64,000 nt of DNA from Variovorax jilinensis. Its GTDB lineage: Bacteria > Pseudomonadota > Gammaproteobacteria > Burkholderiales > Burkholderiaceae_C. Where the stretch lies: NCBI RefSeq assembly GCF_030316885.1, contig NZ_JASZYQ010000001.1:310001-374000 (forward strand). Reading direction: 5' to 3'. Made by a program: the position numbers and the translations under genes. This document shows positions 1-8,105 of this stretch, piece after piece; positions within the stretch are counted from its first letter, which is position 1, and the number at the start of each line of letters is the position of its first letter. A model generated the notes under the pieces. The model searched no databases, was not told the DNA's origin, and saw nothing but the letters and a program-made list of their open reading frames with translations.

Positions 1-267
1 GAGCCCGCCCCGCAGCCACCCTACCAGCGCGAGCGCGAAGTTGTAGATGCGGTTCGTGATGCCCGCGTTGTTCATCAGGTTGCCGGCCAGGATGAAGAAG
101 GGCACGGCCAGAAGCGGAAAGCTGTCGACGCCGCTCACCATGCGGTGGATGACGACGAAGCCCGGCAGGTTGCCGCTCCAGAGGATGTAGACCAGCGAGG
201 CGCCGGCCATGGCCACGGCGACCGGAATGCCGGCGCTCATGAAGAGAAGGAATGCGATCTTGAGCAT
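1..267 (-). CDS. dctM: TRAP transporter large permease DctM, N-terminal part
   Basis: Only the first 89 codons lie inside the window; the rest continues beyond base 1. The protein starts with a hydrophobic helix and then shows the typical DctM sequence of a second helix ending in the PLLAVPFFILAG motif, followed by NLMNNAGIT. In this family the large subunit (about 425-430 residues, 12 or more helices) forms the sodium-coupled channel in the inner membrane. It starts 9 bases after the stop of the small permease gene, so it is the third structural gene of gntR-dctP-dctQ-dctM. Substrate unknown; the neighbouring catabolic genes suggest a sugar acid or related organic acid. Confidence 0.9.
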   Translation of the reverse strand, partial: MLKIAFLLFMSAGIPVAVAMAGASLVYILWSGNLPGFVVIHRMVSGVDSFPLLAVPFFILAGNLMNNAGITNRIYNFALALVGWLRGGL

Positions 268-276
268 GCGGCTTCC

Positions 277-834
277 TCAGCGGTCGTGGATGGCGGTCTC
301 GGGCCGCTCGAGCACGGTGTAGCCGCGCCGCCAGTGCACCACGCTGACCTGGATCGAGCGCGCCAGCATGGCGACGAAGCCGAACAGGCAGACGGCGTAG
401 ACGATGTTCATCGGCAGGTCGACGATGGTCATGCTGGCGTTGTTGCCGATCTTGGCCATCATCTGCGCGGTCATGACCACAGCCGCGACGAAGAACAGCG
501 TGCGCACCACATCCACCGCGAGGCCCATGAAGCGGCACATTGCGGGCGGCATGTGGCGGTAGAAGAAATCGACCTGGATGTGGTTGTTCTTGGCCACGCC
601 GATTGCGGCCCCAACGAAGACGACGCCCACCAGCAGGTAGCGCGCGATCTCCTCGGTCCACGAGGCCGAGTCGTTCATCACGTAGCGCGTGACGAACTGG
701 TAGAGCACCGTGAGCCCGAGCAGCCAGAAGATGCCGAGGGCCAGCCAGCCTTCGAAGATGGTGTCCGAGAGGTCGACCGCCTCGTCCTTGACATGGAACT
801 CGCCGTCGTCGCCGAGCAGTTTCTCGTCGCTCAT
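277..834 (-). CDS. dctQ: TRAP transporter small permease DctQ
   Basis: A 185-residue membrane protein with a hydrophilic N-terminus of about 27 residues and then four predicted helices. It carries the DctQ hallmark SWTEEIARYLLVG near residue 65-77 and a following NNHIQVDFF segment, both typical of the family. DctQ joins DctM in the inner membrane and is needed for transport driven by the periplasmic receptor. The chosen ATG is the first Met giving a normal family length, about 65 bases beyond the stop of dctP. It belongs to the minus-strand operon with the receptor upstream and the large permease downstream. Confidence 0.92.
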   Translation of the reverse strand: MSDEKLLGDDGEFHVKDEAVDLSDTIFEGWLALGIFWLLGLTVLYQFVTRYVMNDSASWTEEIARYLLVGVVFVGAAIGVAKNNHIQVDFFYRHMPPAMCRFMGLAVDVVRTLFFVAAVVMTAQMMAKIGNNASMTIVDLPMNIVYAVCLFGFVAMLARSIQVSVVHWRRGYTVLERPETAIHDR

Positions 835-899
835 CGTGTCTCCTATCGTTCTTCGGGTGAAGGCCCGGCGCCGTGCCGGGCCTGCGTGCGGTCGGCCGG

Positions 900-1895
900 C
901 TACTTGATCGCGATGATGCGGTCGTAGTCCTGCTGGCGATAGCCCTGGTCGGTCGGCTTGGTGGCCTTGAGCACGGCTTCGCGGAAGGCGTTCTTGTCGA
1001 CCGTGATGACGTTGTTGCCCTTCTTCTTGAACTCGTCGACCAGCCGGCCCTCGGAGGCGATGATCTCGCGGCCGGTCTTCTCGGCGGCTTCCTGCATCAC
1101 CTCGCTGAAGATCTTCTTCTCGTCGGGCGTGAGCTTGTTCCAGAGCTGGCCCGAAGTCACGGTGAGCAGCGAGTCGACGATGTGGCCGGTCAGCGAGATG
1201 TTCTTCTGCACCTCGTAGAACTTCTTGGCCTCGATGGTCGGCAGCGGGTTCTCCTGCGCGTCGACCGTGCCGCTCTGCAGCGCGAGGTAGACCTCGGCGA
1301 AGGCGATCGGCGTGGCGTTGGCGCCCAGCGACTTGGGGAACGCCAGGTAGGCCGGCGCATCGGGCACGCGGATCTTCAGGCCCTTCATGTCCTCGGGCTT
1401 GCCGACCGGCTTGGCTGCGGCCGAGGTCACGTGGCGCGCGCCGTAGTAGTTGAGGGCGGTGATGTGGTTGCCGCTCTTCTCGTCGTAGCCCTTGGCCAGT
1501 TCCTTGAAGACGTCGCTCTGCGCGTACTTCATCAGGTGCTCGGAGTCGCGGAATATGAACGGGAAGTAGGTCACCGCCAGCGGCTTGTAGGTGTTGCCCG
1601 CGAAGCTCGCGCCGGTGAGGATGATGTCGACCGTGCCCAGCGTGAGGCCCTGGTTGATGTCGCTCTCCTTGCCGAGGCTTGAGGCCGGGAACACTTGGAT
1701 GTCGTACTTGCCGTTGGTGCGCTTCTTGATCTCCTCGGCGGCCCACACCGAATACTTGTGGAAGGGCTCCGAGGTCTCGTAGACGTGGGCCCACTTGAGC
1801 TTGGTCTGGGCCTGCGCGAGTCCGAAGCTGCCGAGCGCCCCGGCCGCAAGGGCGCAGGCGACGAGGGTCTTGAGGGCGAAACGTTTGCTGGTCAT
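900..1895 (-). CDS. dctP: TRAP transporter periplasmic receptor DctP
   Basis: A 331-residue secreted solute receptor. The first 29 residues form a Sec signal peptide (positively charged MTSKRFALK, hydrophobic core, cleavage after AQA). The mature protein begins KLKWAHVYETS and carries DctP landmarks such as GLKIRVPDAPAYLAF and the AQENPLPTI motif where ligand-binding residues lie. It delivers the ligand to DctQM. The family binds C4-dicarboxylates, sugar acids and aromatic acids; the ligand cannot be read from sequence. The neighbouring dehydrogenases and FAH-type hydrolase favour a sugar-acid ligand, which is an inference. It is co-directional with the GntR gene just upstream. Confidence 0.93.
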   Translation of the reverse strand: MTSKRFALKTLVACALAAGALGSFGLAQAQTKLKWAHVYETSEPFHKYSVWAAEEIKKRTNGKYDIQVFPASSLGKESDINQGLTLGTVDIILTGASFAGNTYKPLAVTYFPFIFRDSEHLMKYAQSDVFKELAKGYDEKSGNHITALNYYGARHVTSAAAKPVGKPEDMKGLKIRVPDAPAYLAFPKSLGANATPIAFAEVYLALQSGTVDAQENPLPTIEAKKFYEVQKNISLTGHIVDSLLTVTSGQLWNKLTPDEKKIFSEVMQEAAEKTGREIIASEGRLVDEFKKKGNNVITVDKNAFREAVLKATKPTDQGYRQQDYDRIIAIK

Positions 1896-1945
1896 CGACT
1901 TGTCTCCGTTGTGGTTGGAAAGGAAAGACTGACTGGGCTGGCGGA

Positions 1946-2653
1946 TCAGGAAACCTTGGCGCGGCGCCAGCTCGCGCTGAACCTCTGATGGGACTTGTCC
2001 ATGTGGGCGTGCATGGCGTCGCGCGCGGCGTCGGCGTCGCGCGCGGCGATCGCGTCGCGGATCGCCTCGTGCTCGGCGATTGCGCTGCGCCACGACTTCA
2101 CGGTCTCGAAGTAGCCGCCCAGGCGCGTGAAGATCGGCCCGTTGCGCGAATCCCAGAAGCCCTGCACCGTCTCGGACAGCACCACGTTGCCGCAGGCCTC
2201 GACGATCGCGAGATGGAAGGCGCGGTCGCCCTCGAGCGGCATCATGTTGCGGTCGGCCGTCTCGCGCATGTGCTCGATGGCCTGGCTCATGGCATCGATG
2301 TCGCGGCGCCTGGCCGCCGCGGCGGCCAGCGCCGCGGTCTCTCCCTCGACCACGCGGCGCGCACGGATCAGCTCGAGCGGCCCCCACTCGGCCGCCGCCA
2401 CGGGCGCTGCAGCCCGGTGCGAGCGATCGAGCACGTAGACGCCCGAGCCGGTGCGCACCTCGACCCAGCCCTCGACCTCGAGCGCGATCAGTGCCTCGCG
2501 CACCGAGGGCCGGCTGACGCCGAGCTGCTTGGACAGGTCGCGCTCGGCCGGCAGCCGGGCGCCGACCGCGAACTCGCCGGCCGCGATCAGCGCGCGCAGC
2601 TGATCCGCGATCTGGCGATAGAGGCGCTGGGGCTCGACGGTCTGGAGCGGCAC
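1946..2653 (-). CDS. GntR-family (FadR/FCD-type) transcriptional regulator
   Basis: A 235-residue protein with an N-terminal winged helix (LYRQIADQLRALIAAGEF, then SRPSVREALIALEVEGWVEV, residues about 8-70) and a C-terminal all-helical FCD ligand-binding domain. The FCD domain shows the metal-site pattern with DRAFHLAIVEACGN and a later AEHEAIRDAIAARD. No in-frame ATG gives a suitable length, so I chose the GTG just before the LQTVEPQRLYRQ segment; the start is therefore uncertain. FCD regulators usually repress a catabolic operon until a carboxylic acid binds. It heads the minus-strand TRAP operon and diverges from the dehydrogenase operon, with a dyad-rich region between them. Confidence 0.9.
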   Translation of the reverse strand: MPLQTVEPQRLYRQIADQLRALIAAGEFAVGARLPAERDLSKQLGVSRPSVREALIALEVEGWVEVRTGSGVYVLDRSHRAAAPVAAAEWGPLELIRARRVVEGETAALAAAAARRRDIDAMSQAIEHMRETADRNMMPLEGDRAFHLAIVEACGNVVLSETVQGFWDSRNGPIFTRLGGYFETVKSWRSAIAEHEAIRDAIAARDADAARDAMHAHMDKSHQRFSASWRRAKVS

Positions 2654-2683
2654 GTGGGAAGGTCGGGCAAGGGCGGTTAAGGG

Positions 2684-2719
2684 TTGTCCTGAATTGGACA
2701 AGTGGTAAGGCCAATTCAG
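2684..2719. promoter_or_regulatory. Nested inverted repeats, probable operator of the divergent GntR regulator
   Basis: Two overlapping dyads lie between the divergent gntR and SDR genes. One is TTGTCC-N6-GGACAA at 2684-2701. The other is a perfect 9-bp pair, CTGAATTGG at 2689-2697 and CCAATTCAG at 2711-2719, with a 13-base spacer. FCD-type GntR proteins bind short palindromes in such divergent regions. I infer that this site controls both the TRAP operon and the dehydrogenase operon. No convincing -35/-10 pair was assigned. Confidence 0.55.
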
Positions 2720-2818
2720 AATACGGTCGGCACCGGGGCGCAGCCATCGGGCGAAACCCTGAACGCGCCGCGGCCCGGCGGCCTCACCATCGCCACCAGC
2801 TTTCGAGAGGAACATCCC

Positions 2819-3553
2819 ATGAGACTTCAGGGCAAGACCGCGCTCGTCACCGCGGCCGGACAGGGCATCGGCCACGCGAGCGTGCTGGCCATGGCGGCCG
2901 AGGGCGCGCAGGTGTGGGCCACCGACGTCAACGAGAAACTGCTCGAGCGCTACGCAGGCGTCGCCAACGTCAGGACCGCCAGGCTCGACGTGCTCGACAA
3001 GGCCGCCATCGAGGCCTTCTTCAAGACGCTGCCGACGCTCGACGTGCTGTTCAATTGCGCGGGCGTGGTGCACAGCGGCACCGCGCTCGACGCCACCGAC
3101 GACGATCTCGAGTTCGCCTTCCACCTCAACGTGCGCGCCCAGTTCTGGACCATCCGGTCGGTGCTGCCCGCGATGCTCGCGGCGGGCCGCGGCAGCATCA
3201 TCAACATGGCGAGCGTCTGCTCGAGCATGAAGGGCCTGCCGAACCGCTTCGTCTACGGCACCACCAAGGCCGCGGTGCTGGGCCTCACCAAGAGCGTGGC
3301 CGCCGACTACGTCACCAAGGGCATCCGCTGCAACGCGGTCTGCCCCGGCACCGTCGACACGCCTTCGCTCGGCGAGCGCATCAATGCCAATGCCGATCCC
3401 GAAGAGGCACGCAAGGCCTTCATAGCACGACAGCCCATGGGCCGGCTGGCGCGGGCCGAGGAAATCGCGCCGGTGGTGGTGTTCCTGGCCAGCGACGAAT
3501 CGGTGTTCGCCACCGGCCAGGCCTTCACGGTCGACGGGGGGATCATGATATGA
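2819..3553 (+). CDS. SDR dehydrogenase, 2-keto-3-deoxy-L-fuconate dehydrogenase-like
   Basis: A 244-residue classical short-chain dehydrogenase. Cofactor motif TAAGQGIG is at residues 11-18, the NCAG motif at 79-82, and the catalytic set Ser132, Tyr146 and Lys150. The tail with CPGTVDTPSL, a LASDES segment and a GGIMI end closely resembles the BDH2/2-keto-3-deoxy-L-fuconate dehydrogenase subgroup. In that pathway the enzyme oxidises 2-keto-3-deoxy-L-fuconate to the 2,4-diketo acid. The start is set by a GAGAGGAAC ribosome site. Its stop overlaps the ATG of the next gene (ATGA), so the pair is translationally coupled. The exact substrate is inferred from family and context. Confidence 0.85.
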   Translation: MRLQGKTALVTAAGQGIGHASVLAMAAEGAQVWATDVNEKLLERYAGVANVRTARLDVLDKAAIEAFFKTLPTLDVLFNCAGVVHSGTALDATDDDLEFAFHLNVRAQFWTIRSVLPAMLAAGRGSIINMASVCSSMKGLPNRFVYGTTKAAVLGLTKSVAADYVTKGIRCNAVCPGTVDTPSLGERINANADPEEARKAFIARQPMGRLARAEEIAPVVVFLASDESVFATGQAFTVDGGIMI

Positions 3554-4296
3554 ACCAGCTCGATTTCAACGGCCGCCACGCGGTCGTCACGGGCGGCGCC
3601 ACGGGCCTGGGCTTCGGCATCGCCAAGCGGCTGATCGCCTCCGGCGGCAGCGTGACGCTCTGGGACCTCGACGGCGAGGCGGCCAGCAAGGCCGCCTGGG
3701 CACTCGGTGCCAAGGCCTATGGCCTCGCGGTCGACGTCTCGCAGCAGCCCTCGGTGGCCAAGGCCGTGGCCGCCACGCTGGCGCAGGCCGGGCGCATCGA
3801 CGCGCTGGTCAACAGCGCCGGCATCACCGGACCGAACACCAAGGTGTGGGACTACCCGGTCGATGCCTGGCGCCAGGTGATAGAGGTCAACCTCACCGGA
3901 ACCTTCATCTGCTGCCGCGAGGTGGCGGGCCAGATGCGCACGCAGGGCTACGGCCGCATCGTCAACATCGCCTCTGTGGCCGGCAAGGACGGCAACCCCA
4001 ACGCGAGCGCCTACAGTGCGAGCAAGGCCGGCGTGATCGCGCTGACCAAGTCGCTCGGCAAGGAGCTCGCCGACACCGGCATCCGCGTCAACTGCGTAAC
4101 GCCGGCAGCGGTGAAGACCGCGATCTTCGACCAGATGACCCAGGAGCACATCGCCTTCATGCTGTCGAAGATCCCGATGGGTCGCTTCGGCACGGTCGAG
4201 GAAGTCGCCGCGATGGTGAGCTGGCTCTGCACCGAAGACTGTTCCTTTTCCACCGGCGCGACCTTCGACCTCTCGGGCGGCCGCTCCACCTTCTGA
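3550..4296 (+). CDS. SDR-family NAD(P)-dependent oxidoreductase
   Basis: A 248-residue classical SDR enzyme. The glycine motif TGGATGLG is at residues 14-21, NSAG at 88-91, and the catalytic residues are Ser142, Tyr155 and Lys159. The C-terminus ends in a FDLSGGRSTF stretch typical of the FabG-like superfamily. It is the second gene of the operon, overlapping the previous SDR by four bases, and is followed 19 bases later by a fumarylacetoacetase-family hydrolase. In bacterial L-fucose or related oxidative routes, one SDR oxidises the sugar and another the 2-keto-3-deoxy acid, so this could be the sugar dehydrogenase step. That assignment is inference; other secondary alcohols are possible. 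Confidence 0.85.
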   Translation: MNQLDFNGRHAVVTGGATGLGFGIAKRLIASGGSVTLWDLDGEAASKAAWALGAKAYGLAVDVSQQPSVAKAVAATLAQAGRIDALVNSAGITGPNTKVWDYPVDAWRQVIEVNLTGTFICCREVAGQMRTQGYGRIVNIASVAGKDGNPNASAYSASKAGVIALTKSLGKELADTGIRVNCVTPAAVKTAIFDQMTQEHIAFMLSKIPMGRFGTVEEVAAMVSWLCTEDCSFSTGATFDLSGGRSTF

Positions 4297-4315
4297 ACTG
4301 CAACCAAGGACAACC

Positions 4316-5167
4316 ATGAAACTCGTTCGCTACGGCAACCCGGGCAAGGAAAAGCCAGGCCTCATCGACGCCGAAGGCAAGCTGCGCGACCTCAGCGCGG
4401 TGATCGGCGACATCGGCCCGGCGCAGCTCGGCGACGCCACGCTCGACAAGCTGCGAAAGCTCAAGGTCGACAAGCTGCCGCTGGTCAGGGGCAAGCCGCG
4501 CTTCGGCTGCCCGGTGGCCAAGGTCGGCAAGTTCGTCGCCATCGGACTCAACTACGCCGACCACGCAGCCGAATCGAACATGCCGATCCCGAAGGAGCCG
4601 GTGGTGTTCACCAAGGCAGTGAGCTGCATCCAGGGCCCCAACGACCCGGTCATGCTGCCCAAGAACTCGGTCAAGAGCGATTGGGAGGTCGAGCTCGGCG
4701 TGGTCATCGGCACGCGCGCACGCTATGTCTCGCAGAAGGATGCGCTGAGCTACGTCGCGGGCTTCTGCGTCATCAACGACGTGAGCGAGCGCGAATGGCA
4801 GCTCGAGCACGGCCTGACCTGGGACAAGGGCAAGGGCTTCGACACCTTCGGCCCGATCGGCCCCTGGCTCGTGACCCGCGACGAGGTGCCGAATCCGCAG
4901 AAGCTCGCGATGTGGCTCGACCTCAACGGCAAGCGCATGCAGACCGGCAATACCAAGACCATGGTCTTCAACGTCGCCAAGCTCGTGAGCTACGTGAGCC
5001 AGCTCAACACGCTCGAGCCCGGCGACATCATCACGACCGGCACGCCGCCGGGCGTCGGCATGGGCGTCAAGCCGGAGCCCGTGTTCCTGCGCAAGGGCGA
5101 CGTCATGACGCTCGGCATCGAGGGCCTCGGCGAGCAGCGGCAGGACGTGGTGGCGTTCAAGCTCTAG
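4316..5167 (+). CDS. Fumarylacetoacetate hydrolase-family protein (diketo-acid hydrolase-like)
   Basis: A 283-residue FAH-superfamily protein. The C-terminal catalytic domain shows the metal-binding set Glu124 and Glu126 (in SDWEVELG) and Asp155 (in NDVSER), and a TTGTPPGVG motif near residues 240-248. The family cleaves or hydrolyses C-C bonds of diketo acids. Members often annotated as ureidoglycolate lyase are in several cases 2,4-diketo-3-deoxy-L-fuconate hydrolases, which yield pyruvate plus lactate. Placed after two SDR genes and divergent from a TRAP transporter, that role fits best here, but it is inferred. A terminator follows directly. Confidence 0.85.
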   Translation: MKLVRYGNPGKEKPGLIDAEGKLRDLSAVIGDIGPAQLGDATLDKLRKLKVDKLPLVRGKPRFGCPVAKVGKFVAIGLNYADHAAESNMPIPKEPVVFTKAVSCIQGPNDPVMLPKNSVKSDWEVELGVVIGTRARYVSQKDALSYVAGFCVINDVSEREWQLEHGLTWDKGKGFDTFGPIGPWLVTRDEVPNPQKLAMWLDLNGKRMQTGNTKTMVFNVAKLVSYVSQLNTLEPGDIITTGTPPGVGMGVKPEPVFLRKGDVMTLGIEGLGEQRQDVVAFKL

Positions 5168-5175
5168 GGTTCGGC

Positions 5176-5212
5176 GTTCGCGGCCCGGGAATCCGGGCTG
5201 CGCGAACGTTTT
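5176..5212 (+). terminator. Intrinsic terminator after the SDR/FAH operon
   Basis: A 13-bp GC-rich stem, GTTCGCGGCCCGG (5176-5188) pairing with CCGGGC and CGCGAAC (5193-5207) with a two-base TG bulge and a GAAT loop, followed by GTTTT. It separates the FAH gene from the Bug receptor gene. Confidence 0.75.
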
Positions 5213-5235
5213 CCATGCCGGGCAGAATCACCCGC

Positions 5236-6219
5236 ATGCAACGTCGCCATCTCATCCTCTGCGGCGCCGGCGCGGGCCTCGCGGCCGCCTGGCCCATCGC
5301 CGCCCTGGCCGCCGACAGCCGCGATACCCAGCCCATCCGCCTCGTCGTTCCCTTCGGCGCCGGCGGCGTCGCCGACCTCACGGCGCGGGTGGTCGGCAAG
5401 GCCATGGCCGGCCAGCTGGGCCAACCCGTGATCGTCGACAACCGGCCTGGCGCAGGCGGCGTGGTGGCCGGCACCATGGTTTCCACGGCCGCGCCCGACG
5501 GCCTCACGCTGCTGCTCATGAGCAACGGCACCGCGGTCAGCGAGGGCCTGTTCCAGCGCCTGCCCTTCGATACCCGCAAGGATTTCGCACCCGTCTCGCT
5601 GATCGGATATTTCGACCTCGCGATCGTGGTGCCCGAAGGCTCGCCGCTGCGCAGCCTGTCGGATCTGGTGGCTGCGGCCAAGGCGCGCCCCGGTGCGCTC
5701 AACATCGGCAGCGTGGCGATCGGCAGCACCCAGAACCTCGCCGCCGAACTGTTCAAGACCCGCGCCGGCATCGACGCCCAGGTCGTGCCTTTCAACGGCA
5801 CGCCTGCGGTGGTCACGGCGCTGCGCAGCGGGCAGATCGATGCGGCGGTCGAGATCCTCTCGCCGGTGATGCCGCAGATCGGCGCCAAGGCGCTGCGGCC
5901 GCTGGCCGTGATGGGCGTGCGCCGCAATCCGGCGTTGCCGGCGGTGCCCACGGTGGCCGAGGCCGCGCCCGCGCTCAAGGACTTCGACGTGCGCTCCTGG
6001 AATGCGCTCGCGGCGCCGGCAAGGACGCCGCGCGATCGGGTCGACCGGCTCAATCAGGCGCTGCGCAGCGCCCTGGCCTCGCCCGAGGTCCGGCAGCAGC
6101 TCGCGACGCTGAACGTGCAACCGCAGGCCGGCACGCCCGAGGAACTGGCCGCGCTGCTGGCGAGCGAGATCGTGCGCTGGAGCGGCGTCATCGCGGCGGC
6201 CGGCATCCCGAAGCAGTGA
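5236..6219 (+). CDS. Bug-family tripartite tricarboxylate transporter receptor
   Basis: A 327-residue periplasmic receptor. It has a signal peptide of about 26 residues (MQRRHLILCG, hydrophobic core, ALAA) and the family signature IRLVVPFGAGGVADLTARVV, followed by the VIVDNRPGAGG motif. Bug proteins bind small carboxylates or aromatic acids and are very abundant in Burkholderiales, mostly as orphans without TctA/TctB permease genes nearby, as here. An in-frame ATG 21 bases upstream is an alternative start; the one chosen gives the cleaner signal peptide. Its position after the FAH terminator and before the DUF1932 dehydrogenase suggests it belongs with the protocatechuate region. Confidence 0.88.
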   Translation: MQRRHLILCGAGAGLAAAWPIAALAADSRDTQPIRLVVPFGAGGVADLTARVVGKAMAGQLGQPVIVDNRPGAGGVVAGTMVSTAAPDGLTLLLMSNGTAVSEGLFQRLPFDTRKDFAPVSLIGYFDLAIVVPEGSPLRSLSDLVAAAKARPGALNIGSVAIGSTQNLAAELFKTRAGIDAQVVPFNGTPAVVTALRSGQIDAAVEILSPVMPQIGAKALRPLAVMGVRRNPALPAVPTVAEAAPALKDFDVRSWNALAAPARTPRDRVDRLNQALRSALASPEVRQQLATLNVQPQAGTPEELAALLASEIVRWSGVIAAAGIPKQ

Positions 6220-6250
6220 CGCCGGCCCCGGCGAAGAAGGAGACCTCCCC

Positions 6251-7156
6251 ATGCAACTCGATCCAATCGGCCTCGTGGGCTACGGCGAGGTCGGCAAGAC
6301 CTTCGCCGCCGGCCTCCGGGACAAGCCCGGCGTGCGCGGCGTCGCCGCCTGGGACCTGAAGTTCGCGGACCCGGTGCGCCAGGCCGCCGAGTGCGCGCAC
6401 GCGGCCGAGGCGGGCATCGAGGCCTGCAGCGACATGCGCGCGCTGTGCCAGGCCAGCGACTTCGTGATCTCGGCCGTCACGGCCTCCAACACGCTGGCGG
6501 TGGCACGCGAGGCGGCGCCACACCTGCGGCCCGGCACGGTCTTCCTCGACCTCAACTCGGCCTCGCCGGGCACCAAGCAGCAGTGCGCGGCGCTGGTCGA
6601 CGCGGCCGGCGCGCACTATGTCGAGGCCGGCGTGATGACCTCGGTGCCGCCCTATGGCATCCGCGTGCCGATGCTGCTGGGTGGCGCGCGCGCGGCCGCG
6701 CTGGCCGAGGCGCTGGTGGCCTGGGGCCTGGACACGCGGGCGGTCAGCGACCGGCTCGGCGTCGCCAGCGCGATCAAGATGAGTCGCAGCGTGATGATCA
6801 AGGGCCTCGAGGCGCTCGTGATCGAGAGCTACGCCACCGCGCGCGCCTACGGTGTCGAGGCGCACGTGCTGCCCACGCTGCAGGAAACCTTTCCGAGCAT
6901 CGACTGGAGCCGGCAGGGCGCCTACTTCTTCAGCCGCGTGGTGCAGCACGGCCAGCGCCGCGCCGAGGAGATGCGCGAAGCCGCCAACACCGTGCGCGAG
7001 GCCGGCTTCGCGCCGGTCATGACGGCGGCCATTGCAGAGAAGCAGCAATGGGTGGCGGACCTGGCCAGGCAAGGGTTGTTCGACGGGCTCGACAAGGATT
7101 CGGACTGGCAGGCCTACGCCGACCGGTTGCTGGCGGCGCGGCAACCGCAGGCGTGA
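6251..7156 (+). CDS. 6PGDH-like NAD(P)-dependent oxidoreductase with DUF1932 domain
   Basis: A 301-residue protein with an N-terminal Rossmann fold (GLVGYGEVG at residues 7-15) and a C-terminal helical domain of the DUF1932 type, seen in the AIKMSRSVMIKGLEALV segment with its conserved Lys. The architecture matches the beta-hydroxyacid dehydrogenase superfamily, which oxidises or reduces 3-hydroxy acids. Substrate unknown. It sits between a Bug receptor and the LysR gene that faces away from the protocatechuate operon, so a role in aromatic side-product metabolism is plausible but unproven. It begins 31 bases after the receptor and probably shares its transcript. Confidence 0.8.
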   Translation: MQLDPIGLVGYGEVGKTFAAGLRDKPGVRGVAAWDLKFADPVRQAAECAHAAEAGIEACSDMRALCQASDFVISAVTASNTLAVAREAAPHLRPGTVFLDLNSASPGTKQQCAALVDAAGAHYVEAGVMTSVPPYGIRVPMLLGGARAAALAEALVAWGLDTRAVSDRLGVASAIKMSRSVMIKGLEALVIESYATARAYGVEAHVLPTLQETFPSIDWSRQGAYFFSRVVQHGQRRAEEMREAANTVREAGFAPVMTAAIAEKQQWVADLARQGLFDGLDKDSDWQAYADRLLAARQPQA

Positions 7157-7158
7157 GC

Positions 7159-7178
7159 GGGGCGCCGAGCGGCGCCCC
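7159..7178. terminator. GC-rich hairpin between convergent genes
   Basis: A perfect 8-bp stem GGGGCGCC-GAGC-GGCGCCCC fills the space between the stop of the DUF1932 dehydrogenase and the stop of the convergent LysR gene. There is no T-run on either side, so it may stop transcription poorly or mainly protect 3' ends. Confidence 0.45.
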
Positions 7179-8087
7179 TCACTCCCTGTGCAGCAGCTCG
7201 AAGGTCTCGCGGATCAGCTCGCGCGTCGCCTGCTGGGTCAGCGTCGCGGGCCGCAGCGCGCTGACCGCCGTGAAGAGCGGAATGCGCAGCGTCGGCGGTG
7301 CGATGCCGCGCATCACGAAGGCCGACGGATTGATCGAGCGCGTGACCGCGTTGCGCGGCAGCACCGCGTAGCCCGAGCCGTCGGTCACCAGGTCGAGGAT
7401 GGCCGAGACGCCGTCGATCTCGAGCGCCACCTGGGGCCGGCAGCCGATGCCGGCCATCTCGGATTCGAGGTGCATGCGGATCGCGTTGGGCTGGCTCGGG
7501 ATCACGAGCGGCAGCTTCGCGACCTCGGCGAGGCCGATCGGGCCCGGCGGCGGGTCCTCCGCCAGGCCGACCGGACGCGGCCCGACCAGGTAGAGCGCCT
7601 CCTCGAGCAGCGGCTGCACGTCGAGCTCGGCGGTCGGCCGCGCGTTGTAGAGCACGGCGATGTCGATGCCGCCGTGGGCCAGCCGTTCCTGCATCGCGGC
7701 CGACAGGCCTTCGCTGATCGACAGGCTGGCCTCGGGCAGGCGGCGCCGGAAGGCCCGCGTCAGCGGCACCGTGAGCACGCGCGCCACGCTGGGAGGCAGC
7801 CCGACCGCGACCCTTCCCGCGAGCGAGCCGCGCAGCTGGCCGAGCTCGTCGCGTGCGCGCTGCACCTGGTGCAGGATGCCGCGACCATGGGCCAGCAGCA
7901 GCAGGCCGGCCTCGGTCGGCGTGGCACCGCGGCCGTTGCGCACCAGCAGGTTCTGCCGCAGCTCGACCTCGAGCAGGCGCACCTGGCGGCTCAAGGCGGG
8001 CTGGGCGATGTCGAGCGCCGCCGCGGCGCGCGTGAAGCTGCCCAGCTCGGCCACACGGACGAAATAGCCAAGCTGCTTCAAATCCAT
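7179..8087 (-). CDS. LysR-family regulator, probably of the protocatechuate 4,5-cleavage operon
   Basis: A 302-residue LTTR with an N-terminal winged helix-turn-helix (residues about 1-60, with FTRAAAALDIAQPALSRQV) and a C-terminal periplasmic-binding-protein-like effector domain. It is transcribed away from the ModA-like gene and the lig/pmd genes, the usual layout for LTTR activators such as PmdR or LigR, which respond to protocatechuate or pathway intermediates. The 129-bp divergent region holds a GGCAT-N13-ATGCC dyad. The regulated genes and effector are inferred from position only; it resembles general Nac/CbbR-like LTTRs as much as LigR. Confidence 0.85.
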   Translation of the reverse strand: MDLKQLGYFVRVAELGSFTRAAAALDIAQPALSRQVRLLEVELRQNLLVRNGRGATPTEAGLLLLAHGRGILHQVQRARDELGQLRGSLAGRVAVGLPPSVARVLTVPLTRAFRRRLPEASLSISEGLSAAMQERLAHGGIDIAVLYNARPTAELDVQPLLEEALYLVGPRPVGLAEDPPPGPIGLAEVAKLPLVIPSQPNAIRMHLESEMAGIGCRPQVALEIDGVSAILDLVTDGSGYAVLPRNAVTRSINPSAFVMRGIAPPTLRIPLFTAVSALRPATLTQQATRELIRETFELLHRE

Positions 8088-8105
8088 GGCTGCGATGGCT
8101 TGTTG

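Noticed and set aside
7159..7178. Strong intrinsic terminator between convergent genes
   Set aside because: The stem is perfect but neither strand has a T-run, so it is listed only as a weak hairpin.
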